From Galbula dea (Eukaryota; Chordata; Aves; Piciformes; Galbulidae), in the NCBI GenBank assembly GCA_013399015.1, contig VWZX01002961.1, positions 496,001 to 560,000 of the forward strand: a stretch of DNA of 64,000 nucleotides, in the 5' to 3' direction. The position numbers and the translations under genes are program-made. The notes under the pieces are model-generated. The model saw only the letters and a list, made by a program, of their open reading frames with translations. It searched no databases and was not told where the DNA came from. Within the stretch, counting starts at the first letter, position 1. Each line of letters starts with the position of its first letter. Positions 1 to 13,900 of this stretch are shown here, piece after piece.

Positions 1-229
1 AGCTGGGACTGCATCCTCCATCCTTCTGCTTTTACAGATCTGAGACCTTGCACTCAGTAACCTCAGTAAGGTCAAGGCAGTCCTAGACAAGTAAACAATG
101 GCTGCTGAACCCCAATGTTGAGGAAACCGAAGGTAAAGAGGGTGTTGGGGGGGAAGGGGAGTATTTCTTGCAGAAAACCAGAGAGCTTGCAGGGTGCCCC
201 CTCGGCCCGAAAGCAATGCAAAGCTATTC

Positions 230-1190
230 TCGGCACTGCTCAGGCCATCCGGGCGCAAGGGGGAATGCTTCTCTTGCCCCCCACCCCGGGCAGCTCCACT
301 TGGGAACATCTAGGATGCTGCAGAGACACAGACAATCCTGCACGGCGAAAAGCACTCAGGGCTGGCCAAAGTACTGTCGCAAGGGACCTCCTTTCGACCC
401 TTCCAGGCTCCTCAAACACACAACTAAACGTCCCCCGTCCTTACAGCCTCACACACTCTAGCTCCTGTCCTCCCAGTCCCCCGTTCCCGGCATGGAGTCT
501 CACCTCCGCCCGGCCCACGGAACTTCTCGGGGAACTAGCCCTAAAGCGGCGGATTCCGGGAAGCAACCCTAACGCCGGGAGTGTTCAGCTGGGTGCCAAA
601 TTCTCTGCCTAGGGCTAAAGACCGGAGCGGGGGGGAGGTCGGCATGCAGGGAATCGTAGCAGCAGCGGAGGCAGGGGCTACCCTAAGGAGCCGGGAAAGT
701 TTATCTGAGCTTAGTACTGGTTGTGCGAGGTGAAGGTATTCGCGGAGCTGCGGGAGCTGGGGCGCTAGGCTCTGCCCGCATCCTTACCTCAGTGCTCTCG
801 GCAGCGTTCTCCGCCATTTTCCTCCTGAGGAGCAGGCAGCGGGAGGAGTGTTTCATTCCCATAAGAGCTAGCCAAGGGGTTGGAGCTTCGGGGTTGGTGT
901 TCTGGTTTGTGTTTTCAAAGATCTTCCAAACACTGGCGTGCGCCAAAGGATCGAAAGAAAAAAAAACCAAACAAAAAAACCCCAACAAACCAAAAATAAT
1001 ATGGAAAAGAGCAATAAATCAGTTAGCTTTGTCCTTTCTGCGTCGTCCACAGGAATGTTTGTCTCCTCTTGACATCGGATGCTCCTCGGGCACTTTCAGG
1101 TCCTCCTCTTTCTCTCCTCTCCTCCACCTCCAGCGAGCTCTTGGGATGGGCAGAGAGAGGCGGCACACGCTCTTCAGGTTAAACTAAAAG
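230..1190. promoter_or_regulatory. CpG-rich promoter-like island
   Basis: This stretch is GC-rich and dense in CpG dinucleotides (examples near 505-560 and 610-660), unlike the AT-rich flank to its right. It contains a minus-strand ATG inside a YY1-like motif and a strong splice donor, so it is best read as the promoter and first exon of a gene running leftwards out of the window. CpG density was judged by eye and the edges are approximate. Confidence 0.6.
788..817 (-). CDS. First coding exon of an unidentified leftward gene (partial)
   Basis: On the minus strand an ATG at 817-815 opens ten codons reading MAENAAESTE. A strong donor follows (GAG|GTAAGG, GT at 787-786), leaving phase 0. The ATG sits in AAAATGGCGG, the YY1-type element often found at the start of CpG-island genes, and it lies inside a CpG-rich island. 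No further exon of this gene can be recognised between here and position 1, so the rest must lie to the left. By human gene order the nearest leftward minus-strand gene would be IGSF11, but the known human IGSF11 first exons encode a signal peptide and this short acidic start does not. I therefore leave the gene unnamed. It could also be a non-coding or alternative first exon. Confidence 0.4.
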
Positions 1191-1480
1191 GCTGTCGGGC
1201 TGTGAGTCCTCCCCTTCAGAGAAAGCAGTCGGGCTAAACAAGAGAGAAGTACCAGCTAAACTGAACTTGGGCGTGCAATGACCAGCTGGGCATCTTTGCG
1301 TCCTATGGCTACTCTTCCAAAGGCAGAGGGAGCCAGAGACAAAACAACAGGACAAGGAAATCATAGCCCTTTATTTTAATTCTTTGGGCTTCTTTCTTTC
1401 TCTCTAGGTCCTAGGAAACTTCCTTTAAAGACGGACACAGAATTTGCCACTTTCTGTGTATGTCTTCTGAAATAGCAATC

Positions 1481-1500
1481 CCTCCTCCTCCTCCTCCTCC
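1481..1500. repeat. CTC trinucleotide microsatellite
   Basis: Short run of CCT/CTC repeats followed by further pyrimidine-rich sequence. Confidence 0.8.
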
Positions 1501-1863
1501 CCACACCAAGCTCCCCCCACCCGTCGCCTACACCCTTTCACATACAAGCACGCGTTCACACGTATGCACACACGCCTTGTCTCCTACAGAGATGCACAAT
1601 TTTCTCCCTCCCCCCTTCCCCATCCCGCCTCTTCTTTTGAATCAGCAACGCTTTTCTTTGTCAGGACTCTCTCAGAGAGAAACCAAAGAAGTCGGCTCCG
1701 GCATCTTTCCTCCGAGTTAAGTAGCAAACCTGCTTTCTTAATCTAGCTTCTCGTGTGTGTGCTCCCAGCTTCTGTTCTGCTTGAAGTCTTTCAGCAGGAT
1801 CCATAATCCACCAGATTGCCTTCACCTGCAGAAATCTAGTCCGGACCTGGCTGCAGGTCCTAT

Positions 1864-1875
1864 TGAAAAAGGGGG

Positions 1876-1907
<32 letters not shown>

Positions 1908-1932
1908 GAGAGAAAGAAAGGGCAAAGGGAGA
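1864..1932. repeat. GA/GAAA purine-rich low-complexity tract
   Basis: Almost uninterrupted purines with GAGAGA and GAAA units. It opens short reading frames of R, E and K residues that have no other support. Confidence 0.8.
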
Positions 1933-4880
1933 AATATTGATGGGGGAGGCAAAGGGCTAAAGGTGTTTTGAACTTCTTTTTAGCTTTTTCCTAATGACAT
2001 CTTCCTCCGTGGGAGTTCATTGCCACCTTCCCCGCACGTTTTTCTTGCTTTCACTCTTTCACTCCTCCGGGCACTTTCTAGTTCTTAGTTGTCAGTTTGG
2101 GAGGATTAGGTTTCCCTCACTGGTGTTGCTGTGGATAGGGGCGGGAGAGGGGGCGTCTTGCATAATGAATCCTTCCAACTTGCACTTCTCCATCATCTCC
2201 AGCCTACTGTTCTCACGTTTCTGTTTTGTTTTTTATACGGAGGCGGTGAGAAAATAATGCTGGTGTGTGGGGGTGTGTTGCTCGAAGGATTTCAAGAGCC
2301 AGAACAGGATTACTGCTCTCTGAACAGTTCGAAATAATTTCCTCTGGGGGTGCCAGTGGAGACCTTAAGAAGATGTTTGAAAGATTACTTTTGATGCATA
2401 TTTTAAGTAGCCAACTCAGATGATGATAGAGCTGGGATTTTCATTTTTTGTCCCCCTGCAGCCTATTTTAATGTCTATTATTTAGAGTTTATCCTCAGCT
2501 GACCTCTGGAATACTGACATACCATGAAGCACTGCCAAAACAACAGGAAGTTCCTGGGCACACAAGAGGCTGAAATATTCCTGGGGGTGGGAGAATGAAA
2601 ATGAAGAATATGAATTTAAAAGCAGAGAGAAAAAATATTCTCCTACCCATGGGGATAAGGAGGTGGGACCAAGAACATTAAATAAGCAATTTTCTCCTTT
2701 TTAGTTGAATGACCCTCACAAATTTTTGGTCAGACACAGATCAGTAGGTATAGATTTCAGAGATTTGTGATAAATCAGAGAGAAGTAAACAATCCAGGGA
2801 AGCAGAAGTTGTGTGGTATGCTGAAAAGTCAAGTAACAACAAGAGTATGCCATGTACGGCACAATGGCAGGTTTCAGAAGGTAGAATGTTATGGACACAT
2901 GCCATGCAGGTTGAGACTGGACCTCTGTGAGCTACTTTGCAGAGGAATTTGATCATTACGTTTTTCACAAGCTTCTGATTTCCTGCTTTTCCTTTCAGCT
3001 CATATTTAATCTAACACCTCAAGTTGTTTCATTAGCTCCACACCACTGCTGATTTTTTTCTTAATAATCATACACACCTCCTTTGTTTATAAAGTAGAAT
3101 TTTATTTCACACTTTCTAGGCTTGAGGCTCAAATAATGATAGAAGTGGAAGCAGGCCATTCTCACTTTTCTTTGGGACATTTGTAGAGCTCTTGAGGGTC
3201 TTAAAAGCCTTCAAACATTAAAACCCTTATAGCCGTTGTCGATAGAAGCTATATTACAGTATTCCAAAGGTACCTTCACAGTCTTGGGCTGTGGAACTCT
3301 CTCATTAAGTACTTAGATTTCTAGGTGAAGAGATAAAGAAAAAACAAACCAAACAAACAAACAGAATCCCCAAACAAATAATTTTTAAAAAAACAAAACC
3401 AGTCTGCAAATAAATAATTTGCTGTCTCTCCATACTTTGTCACAATGTTTTTCTCTGCTATGTCATGAATATAGTGTGAATATAGTGACTGCATGAAGTT
3501 TTAGTCAGCATGCATCTGGGCCAAGCTACATAGTTTTATTGTCTTCTCTATTTTCAGGTGATACATACAGCTAAACTTTGCTTAGTGAAATCTAAAATTA
3601 TACACCGCTCTATATAGAGAAAAATCATTAGATTTTTCAAAACTGCTCCAGGATATATTTTCCATTTTTTTCTGATACCTGGGTCTGTATTTCTAGTATA
3701 CTTCAGTCACTCTAGCCAGCTAAATGAGACACTGGATTTTCAAAAGCACTCAGCGATGGGCAAAACTATCAGGCAGAGTTTTAATATATCCTTCTTCTCC
3801 TACTTCAGATACTGCATGACTTGCTCTGGCACTTATTCTTGTCCTCCACCATCTCTTTGTCAACACAGATGATACCTGACTGCTCATGCTTGAATTTGGT
3901 GCTGATGCTTTACAGATACCAGGAAAACCTTCCAGTCTCGTGGTTTCCAGTATAAGGATGAGTGTTTTGGTCTTGGACTACTTTGAAATCTGCTAGTTGG
4001 TTGGTGTCTTCACTCCTCCTTTTATGTTCTATATATGATTGAAGAAAATGCTTTAAAAACACAGTTTGCTCTAATTTGTTTTATTCCAAAGGGAAAATTA
4101 TTTGTCCTTCAGGACTTTTTCTAACTGGTCATGGCTACAAGTTCTTCCTTGCTGGAATCAATTAGCAATATTGGTTAAGAGGCTGAAAGCAGTGTGTTTA
4201 CACATACAGATGCCTGTGTGTACACACAGATCCTTGGCGAGTCCTTCAGCTTGGATACAGATCTCGGTGCAAGTTCCTGTCATGCTGAAATTCACAGGAA
4301 CACTGAACTTGAGAAATAGGAGCTTTCATACTGTGAAGGGGACAAATTCTACCATCAGACATGAATACAAATCCTGCTGAGATCTGTGGTTACCTAAGGG
4401 TGACAGTTGGCCATTGGAACTGAGCTTGGGTACATATTTCTAATCCCCTGTTTTGTTAGATCTCAAGAAAAAGAGTACTGTCATGAAGAAAATGTCATGG
4501 TAGTAGAAGTGCATTTGTAATAAAGCCAGGAGATATCAAAAGCATCTTCTGAATTCAAATATATCTTGTGTAAGTACATGTGAGGTCACAAAGTATTACA
4601 AATTGTGTGGGGTGGTGTTGAAGAGAAAATTAAAAGTGAAGCATTTATTACTTCAGATTTCCAATTGTAGCAGCAGTGATTGAGGCTGCTTTGCTGCTTG
4701 CTGAGTGCGGCAATAATACAGTGCTGGCCCTCAGAAAATTCAGACTTATTGCCAGCTTTGCCATTAGCTTGGATGAAATCCAAATGTCTGCATTTGAGGT
4801 GGGATAATCGTGTGCATTGGTACAGAGTGCGAAATTGCATCTCGGTCCTGAGGGAAAGCACCTGGGAGTTACAGGACTCC

Positions 4881-5060
4881 ACCACCTCCCTGGGCAGCCT
4901 AGACAGTGCTCCACCACCCTCGAAGGAAAGAAGTTCCTCCTGATATTTAGATGGAACTTTCTATGTTCCTGTTTGTGCCTGTGACCTCTTGTCCTGTCAC
5001 TGGGCACCACTGAAAAGACTAGCCTCATACTCCTGACATGCCTCATCCTCATAGCACTAT
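4881..5060 (-). mobile_element. CR1 LINE fragment
   Basis: The blocks CCTGGGCAGCC, AGTTCCTCCTGATATTTAG and CTGTCACTGGGCACCACTGA are typical of avian CR1 near its 3' end, here in reverse orientation. No open reverse transcriptase frame remains. Edges are approximate. Confidence 0.8.
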
Positions 5061-5756
5061 AGAAATTTAGAAGAGCTGTGATTTTTGCACTTTAAGTGAC
5101 ATATTTAAGTGGATGAGCTCACCGAGCTAGCCCTGAACTGTTGCCAAATACTCCAGTGCCTGCCTGGCCTGCACGTGCCCTTCTATAGCAGGCATGAGGT
5201 CAGTATGGTATTGAAACATTCCATTAGCTGGTTTGGTTGCCTATCCTGGCTGTGGTCCCTTCCAGCTTCTTGTGAAAAAATTAACTCTATCCTTACTGAA
5301 TGCAAGGCACCATTACAAATCACACTCAGAATGAACAACAAAATACCTCTGAAGTTTGATAGCAAAATCATCTTCAAAATATGAGGAACCTAAAAAATAT
5401 TAAGTGAAATATTTTCCTGTATAACATAAGAAAAAAAAAGGATATACTGGTTTGAGTACACTGAACGGCCACAAAAATTATTGACTGGAGAGCTCTTTCA
5501 TATAAAGATAGGCTACAGAGTGCTTGGTGGGGATGGGGGAAAAGAAGATGGAGCCAAATTCTTCTCAGGTGTATCCAGCAAAAGAATGAGAGAAAGAAAA
5601 AAAAAAAAGAGGGCAGAAATTGAGATAGAGGATGTAAAAACATAAGAAAAAAATCCTTTTTTACTGTGAGGGTGCCCAAAGACATTTTGGAGTCTTCTTT
5701 CTTAGACATATTCAAAACCTGACTGTCAGTGGCCCCAAGTGACTTGCACTAGTTGA

Positions 5757-5835
5757 CAATCCTTTGAGTGAAGGGTTGGAGTAGAAGATATCCAGAGGTT
5801 CTTTTCCAACCTCAATGATTCTATGATTCTGGAAG
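5757..5835 (+). mobile_element. CR1 LINE 3'-end fragment
   Basis: A degenerate CR1 tail that ends in CAATGATTCTATGATTCT, the characteristic terminal 8-base repeat of CR1. Heavily 5'-truncated. Confidence 0.65.
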
Positions 5836-8800
5836 ATCTATGAAAATTACTTAGATGGCTCTGTTAAGTCTGGCAATAGCCATCTGTCTTCATGCTTTCT
5901 TTTCTATATTACTTCTGAAGCCTTGGAAAGAGAAGATTCTATATGTATACTCTCACACCAAGGTGATTCAATAAGTGCAGCCAATGCTTTGACAAAAAAA
6001 GATAAGCTGAGAGAAGTGATAGAATGTTGCTTGCATTCTGTTCTTGAGTGCTTAGGAGAGAGAAGGCATGCAATTTTGTTTGAAGAGATAAACCTCATCA
6101 TAATGCCGCCCCTCATATGCTATCAATGGATAGAGAATATTGAATCTGGACATACAGCTTATCAGAAAGAAAGCGAAGTAATACCCTCAGAATCATGAAC
6201 TCATCCTTACTAAAATCACCAACTTCCACCCTATCTTGTCACTTTCTGCTTGCGTGATAGCTTTTAATAAACTTTCTGAGAAAAACTCTACCTTCTGCCT
6301 TGTATTGTTTGCTGCAATCTGAAATGGAATTTCCATATTTAAATAAAAGACCCATTTCAGTTTCATTTGCCCTGCTTTTCTCTCCTGCTGGACTATAGCA
6401 TGCTTAGGAAGTCTGAGGTAAAGATCAAATAAGTAAAAATGTCTCTATGTGTTCAAACAATACATTTTGTTACTTTGTAAGCATCAAATCTTAGTTGTTT
6501 ATTTCTTAGGCTACAAGTCTGTGCCTAAACTTTTGAATTGCAGTGTCACTTCACTTACAGTTGAAGGAATTTAACTAGACCACATATGAAGCTGAAATGA
6601 TTGAAATTACTTTTCTCTTTCTTTTTCTTTGCTCAGTGGCAGGCACTCTGTCATCTTGGTTTTAGTCACTTTCTGTTTTTCACCCATTCCCAAACTTCTC
6701 TTTTTTTTTGTTTTTCCCCCTCTCACCTTTATGGAGGGATAAACTATTGATTTCTTTATATTGGAAAATACTAGAGGTATTTATTTTTCTTCTTCATTGA
6801 TATGCATAAGGCTTTGGGAGCACTCTTGTGAAGCATTTTAACTGGAAGATTTATGAAAATCACTGAGATGGTTTTATCTGGTCAGGCAAACAGCCATCTG
6901 TCTTCTTGCTTTCTCTTCCAAAACTGTCCTGTACAGTAAGTCATGCTGTTGTGTGTCTTACTTTTTCCTGTTGTGAACAATTTTTTTCAAACATATGCAC
7001 ATGTTCAGCTCTCACTGTTGACAAGCAACCAACTGTAGCTATGGTAGTAGGCTGGCAGTTTTTTCTTCCCAGTTTGGTATTTTCCTTCCTCTCCCATTAG
7101 GGAAAATTGCCAAAATGCTGCTGCCTCCCACTAAAACATGAAAGATAAGGAAGTCTGATTAGTACTGCATGTATTTCATGAGCTGAGAGGAATATAACTT
7201 ATTTTCTAGAACCAGTCTAGAACTTAGTTAAAGTGAGGTCATACATCTTGACAATGTTTCTTGATCACGGTCCCTAATAAACTAAATACAATCAGGCTTT
7301 GGCCAGGTTATAGTGTAGAGTCAGCACTCTAAGGTGCTTAAGATGATGATTTTTCTGGCTGCAAACAGAGCTCAGCTTCCTGTCTTATTGATCTGGTTGT
7401 GGACTTTGGCAGAATATAGAGATTCTGCTAGTTCATCTATGGTCCCTGCCAGAGAGAATATCAACTAAACTTTGCATAATACCTGTATAATTGTGTGACC
7501 TAGGTGTTAGTGGCACCCATCTATCTTACTTCAAACTAAACAGAGTAGAAGGTTGTAGGAGCAAAAGAGCCAAAATTGAGAAGTGTATGAACTTTATATG
7601 TAGTAAGTATACTTGTATTTTCTTTTGTGAGCAGTGTATAATGGTTTTACTTGTGGTGTTCAGAAAACTGCTTGGTATAATAAAAACCCCTCTGGAAATA
7701 CAGATGTACTGAGTATCATTTGTTGAAGTTAGAGAAGTCAGTTCGTGCAGTAGAGTTCTTCATATGTTGGATGACAGTGAAAGCTTGCTTCTGAGAAGAG
7801 AAAGGGAAGGAGACCAAGAATATAGCTAGCATTACCTTAGGGAAAGAGCTTTTGATACTAATTATTTTTGTTACAAATGTGGCCTAGAGGAGCCCATCAA
7901 GCTCAGAACCCCATTGTTAGATGTTGCCCTTCGGACCTTGATTTGGTAGTTTGCCACTAAGTAGATAAGAGCAAAAGCATTATTTCTCTGATTCTTGCAT
8001 TATGATTGTGCCACAGAGCTCAAGGGAATTGCATGCCACATACAACAAATTCTAGGAGGGCTGGGCCAAAGCCAGTTTTCAGGTCTATTTCAGTAGCTGA
8101 CAGGATCTTCCTGTCCATAAACCTAAGAATTGGCATGCTGGAAAGAAACCTGAAACAAATTTCAATCTGCTAGATCAAAACAGTGCATAATTAAAAATGG
8201 AGGATTTAGTGAAAAACTGATGCAGAATTAGAACTCTCTTATGACTAAGCTAATTTGTGTGATTCTTTTCATTAGGAATGCTACAGTGTGGAAATGAATA
8301 GAAGGGATGGGTTTAATAAGAAGGGTAAAGCACTGCCACTCCAAATGAATTTTTTTTTAATCTTCATTGCAGTGTTGTGATCTGAAAAAGATTTGACAAA
8401 ACATGTAATCTTGTAACAACAACAAAAAAACCACAAGAAAGTGGCAAATTTTCTTCCTTGCACCTAGTGTGTTCTGGAAACACATAAAAATGATGACTTA
8501 TAAGTAGTAAATCCATGTGTGTCCCAGCTTCCGAAGAACTACCAGCTTGGTGAGAGGAGAAAGGAAACCTACAGCAATCTAAACCACAGGGGATTCATGT
8601 TACAAGTAAATTTAAGGCACATTTTTAAAATAGCATATGAAAGGTCATGTTCATTCTGTAAGAGTATGAGCTCAGGAAGAATTGGAGACATACCAGTCCC
8701 CAAAGTAATAGACTGTTCTGTGTCTTTGGCTGTCAGGATAAATTAAAAAAGACCCAAAAACCTCAAGCCACAATGAATTCTGTAATGATCCCTGCAAATT

Positions 8801-10919
8801 ATGGTCCAACAAGTATAAACCTTGGACAACAATTTTAATGGGACAGCTTATTGAAGTTTCTAGCACCTATGGATGAAATACACACACAGCTAGAAGCATT
8901 AGATTTTCATCTTATCTCTTCCTCAATTTACTAGATTATTTTTTCTATCAGTTTCGCAATCTATAATATTAATAGCCAAGTTAATATTAAGCTATAACAT
9001 TAACTTGCATTTTGGGATGTGGTGAATTAGTTGATGGCTGAACATACTTCGTGTTGCATGTGTTTAGAGGCAGTAACGAAGTCTCCCCTAAGTGCAAAGT
9101 ATTATTTAAAGCACTTCTTATAATGTAACACAAGGATGGGAGAGACCACCTGAATTATCATTTCAGGTACTGTAATGGGACATTGTAATCAAGTAGTACA
9201 ATTATAGTATCATTGTAAACACCCATACACAGCAAACTTATGCTGTACTAATCATCCCATACACTGCAAACTAAGTAGGCTTCATTGTCCAGTACAATCT
9301 TACCATTTGCAGTACCAAATTGCAGAATGCCCTCTAACTGTGGTTTGCAAAAGGAAGAGAGCAGAATAGATTGAGTGCATGGTCAAGTAGAGAGTATTGT
9401 CAGATAGAGTAGCTTAATCTTGGTTACTCCTTAGGGTTGAATGTATTTTATATGGGTTTTAATTATATTTAAAAAATCTTTTTGCTTCTCTGAGTGATAC
9501 TTTGCCATATCTAGAAGTTGTTTTATCTTCAGCACAGCTATTGCTGTGAGTGAAAGTCACAAAAATTCTCACCTCTGAAAACACCCTAAAAGGAAAGGAA
9601 TGAATGTGAATGAATGTGAATGGCCTTTGTGGCAAAATTGACAGAATTTTTAACTATGACATAAGATTGAAATTCAAATTTGTCCTATAATTTGTGGCCC
9701 CTGGAGAGGCCTGTGAAAACTATAAAATATAAATGTACTTATCAGGATATTTCAACAGGGCTTGTTGCTGTGCTCTCAAACCTGGTCATCTGGACCTCTG
9801 AGCCATCAGTTCCATGTGTACTCACAGCTGATAAAAAATATGATTGTTAAAAGCCTAACAGTTCTGTATATGTAGTAATGATGATTAGTATAGTATAAGT
9901 ACTGGCTGTTACCAAGAAGTGTGTTGCTGATGAATGAATACAGGAAAAAAAATAGTTTTGCAGTTTATAACTGGCCTGATTTCTCAGTTCTCTAAGCACT
10001 GTCATTCCAGCAATCTCCAATTCCCTAATCAATATGTAATATACAGATATATTCATGTGCAACCTTACAGTCACAGTGTAGCTATGTGTCTTAGCTGTGC
10101 CAATGTGCATACTCAGCACAATCAGTTCTCTGTGTGACTGAGGAACTCTGCAGTTTCTGCTGGTTGAGACAAATAATTTGAGACAATGGATTGACATGAT
10201 TATGAGGGAGTTGACTCAACTCCTAGTTGCCTTCACAACAACATAGTTGACAAACCACTGGAGAAGCTTTCCAAGTGGGACTTTCAGATAGTCCTGGAGA
10301 TTTCCCCAGGCAGTTCCTGCTGTGTGTAAGTCAAATGTTAGGCACTATTAATATGGTATTGTCTCAGAGATGGCCCCAGGTTGCTGCTACTGTAGAAATC
10401 ACTAAAATGTACATAGATAAGGTACTTGCAACTGGTCATTAGAACTGTTCTTGCAGATACAGAAACTAAAGATGCCTTTGCAAAGACACTTGCAACAAGG
10501 ACTTCCAGTGTTACTATTTGGACACCAGCTGGCCAACCTGTTTGAGAGATTTGATTTCCTATGTGAACATTATCTTATTTAAGAAGTTTTTTATAGAATA
10601 GGAATAAGGTTATGGCCTCTTAGATGGTCTTTGGGTAGTTTCTTTTTGAACTACATTTCTGATGTACCAATGTTGACAAATTTTTTCAAGTTTAGAAACT
10701 CTTAGGGTAGATGATAGAATAAGGACCAAGAGGCTACAAATTCTGGCTTGATTTTAGAGGAAACAAAAACATTCCTTGAGTAAGACAGCACTGGAAGATG
10801 GCAGAAAGGCTGGGTAATCTCCATCCCTGACCATTTTCAAGATTAAGGTATGCAAAGCCAGTCACCTGGTATAGCGTTGGCAACAGTTCCACTAAAATAA
10901 TGAAATTGGGGTAGAGATT

Positions 10920-10965
10920 TCCAAGGCCCATTCTATTCACTGCTTCTGTGATTCTATGATTCATA
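10920..10965 (+). mobile_element. Trace of a CR1 3' end
   Basis: Only the terminal TCTGTGATTCTATGATTCAT is convincing. The sequence before it is too diverged to place an edge. Confidence 0.4.
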
Positions 10966-13900
10966 CATCATTAGCTGCTAAGTGCTTTTTCCATTTAATA
11001 TTGTTGTTATATAAGAAATATTATTAGTGCCTTTGAGCTCAAAATTTTCTTGTTTGCACCACAAATTCACGACAGAACAGCACTAATCCACTGATCTTAG
11101 TGTGGCACCAAGAGTCCTATTTGGTAGACAGCAGTATAGACAAATGGTGCTTATGAAACAGAGAGAAACAGAAAAAGGAAATAGTTCATTTTTATTAAGT
11201 GTGTATGTCAATGAATTTCTAAATACCTTTGAGTATTAGCAATTTCTGGGATCCAAAAAACCCATTAAGTACACACTTTAACAGCAGGCTTTGGTCCTGT
11301 TGAAGTTATGTGGCTGAGCATTGATCCTGGCCAGGTTCTTCTGAACTGAGGGTTTAAAAAACAGTTTAAGGATGGGCTTAATCTTTTCCTAACCTATCAT
11401 GATGTGAGAATGATGTAACAATTTGATGAGTGAGACACTAGTGGGCATCAGATCCACTCATCACAAGGTCAGTTAAATAAATCACCTTTATCTTATTGTC
11501 TACATACAGTGAACTGCAGAATGTAGGTAAACAGAAAAGTATGGACAGTGGAATGAAATGTATAATTTAAAGTGTTCTGGTCTTCTAATGAATCGCTGTA
11601 GAATACCATGGAAAGTATCTGTTAAATTATGGCTAATAAAGAGAGAGAGACTCCAATGTAACTCTTATCTGTACTTTACCTTCTTTGGTTTTGTGACATA
11701 AAATATTTTAACATTTGGATTTTTGTTGTAGAGGATTTCAGTTTCAAAGGTTTCCAAGTGAAAAGAGTAATCAGTTCCTATGACAGAATCAAAAATCTGC
11801 CAGTCTCACTAATTTAGATCTAGGAGTTTTCTTTGCCAGGTTGCAGTTGACATTCCATATTGACTTCTTAAAACTCAGGATTTGCATTTTCACAACTAGG
11901 TACACTCTGTTGTCAATGTATATTAAGAAATGTCGCTGTCTATTTACCCCAGGGAATAATACCAGACCACTACAGAGGAATTCAATCACAGAAGTGATGA
12001 CAAGTCAGTTTGCACCTTAAAAAGAGAACATCACATTCCCAAAAGCAATGAAAAATTAACTCTGCTCATCATGCCACATGCACTGCAAAGTAGAGCTGTA
12101 CCATGCCAAATTGTATTATTTGTGTTAATTGTATTGCTACGATCTTTTTCTTGATTAAATCTAAGCCAGTAGGATATGTTGATGCATCTCAATTTTCACT
12201 CCCATCAGCCCTTCTCTGTACATATCCCTTCAGTCTTCTCTTTAAGACCTTCTATTGTTTGTATCTATTCCCTTTCTTTCTCCAAACTCCCCTTGTTCCA
12301 CACAAAACCTCTATTACCTACTACAATTTTTAGTCCAAAGGCAGGTAAGTGTGAGTAGGCTGACCATGACCAGAAATGAAAGATTAACTATTTCAATCAA
12401 AAAAAAATGTTGATTTTATCAATTGTAAAGAAAGACAAATGCAGCAATCCTCCTTAAACATGAAGGGCCTTATTCTCAGATCTCTTGAGCTAAAGGTTAC
12501 AAAGCAAAGGCTAGACAGCAACAGAATGTTTCACATATACCACTCCTGAGGAACTGCTATCACTAGAGCTAATAAGAGGTAGGGCTACAAAAGCTTTTCA
12601 CCAGAGGATGGTGAGAATACTTTTACTCCATTTCAGGACTACACATCTTAATGCAGTCTTTTAGGTAATGAATACTGGTTATGTGAGGACTCTTGCTTCA
12701 TAGGGGAGATAAAAGGATCTCTATCCCTCTTAAAATGATAAATGAATTCTTCTCTCTTATCTGTACTGTTTCTCTTTTTGGCCTCTATAACTTGCAAAAC
12801 CCAAGAAATCTGTCTTATCTGTTTATAAAGTGAAATATTAAAATCTATGCTAGAGAATGCAGACTGATTGATGTTGCCATTAGAGACAGAAGATCTCTGT
12901 TTTTGCTGATACGAAAGAGGTTTGTTCTAGGTGATTTTTTTCCCCAAGATTGTCAATGGGAATATGTTTACTTTTTGAAAAACTAGATACTTCTGCCCCT
13001 TCTCCCTTTTAATGGTTCCTTAGCCAAATGAGGCATATTTATAGCTTTCTCCATGTATTATATCCCCATAAATTAATCCCTCCAAAGGCACAGATCAGAA
13101 TTTTTTTTTTCTTTCTCTCCCTTAAAACTCTTCCTTTTTGGGAATATCTGTCTTTAAGGACACGTCTAGAACTGCCCACAGGACAACTCTATTAGATCCA
13201 GGGAGACACTACTACTGTGTGTTATCCAAATTCAATACCACAAGTCTTTTTTGCTCTCATATTCATGTAAAATAAAAAATGCCTAATTGCTTTAGTTCTT
13301 CAGTTTCCTATTCCTGAATTTAATACTGTTGAACTACTTTCTGAGTATTTCCTACCAAACACATAATCTGCCTCTAAAGTTACATTTTGCTGAAACCTAT
13401 TCCTTAACATTCTACTAACACTTTTAGCTCCCTTTAATATCTTCCAGTTTCATCAATATTTTGCAACATCTCAAAAAAGAGATTTACTTTTGAATTTGGC
13501 CAAATCCATTAACCCCTTTCCTGCAAATATAATTAAGGGAAAAGAAGACTATAACTGCAATAATGAAAACTAAGCAACTCTAAGACTCCTTAGTGATCCT
13601 TACCTTGATCATGTTTCACTTTTAAAAGTGGAGACAGCATGATATTACCTGATAGCCCAAGGACAAGAATATGTTCCCCTTATCACAGGAAGTTCTCAGA
13701 CTTACCTGTAAGGCTATCAATTGAACAAGTAATAAAAGTCCTGTATTTTAAGGGTTACAAAGAGATAAGTGATTTGAGCATATCTTTCAGCACCAGGACT
13801 ATATTTGACCACATTCGACCGTTTATGTGGGGAAATGCCAGTTTCTCCATAATTAAAAGGAAAGCTAACCTAAAGCTCATTTTCATCTGCAGTAAAGTCT

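Larger units (their letters stand above)
1200..4880. other. Gene-free stretch right of the CpG island
   Basis: The reading frames here are short and show no splice-consistent chain or recognisable domain. Apart from the two low-complexity tracts nearest the island, I see nothing specific. The sequence becomes AT-rich after about 2.3 kb. Confidence 0.5.

Noticed and set aside
5923..6198. 91-codon plus-strand frame followed by AATAAA near 6267
   Set aside because: The charge composition and nearby poly(A)-like hexamer are suggestive, but no family or splice structure was recognised.
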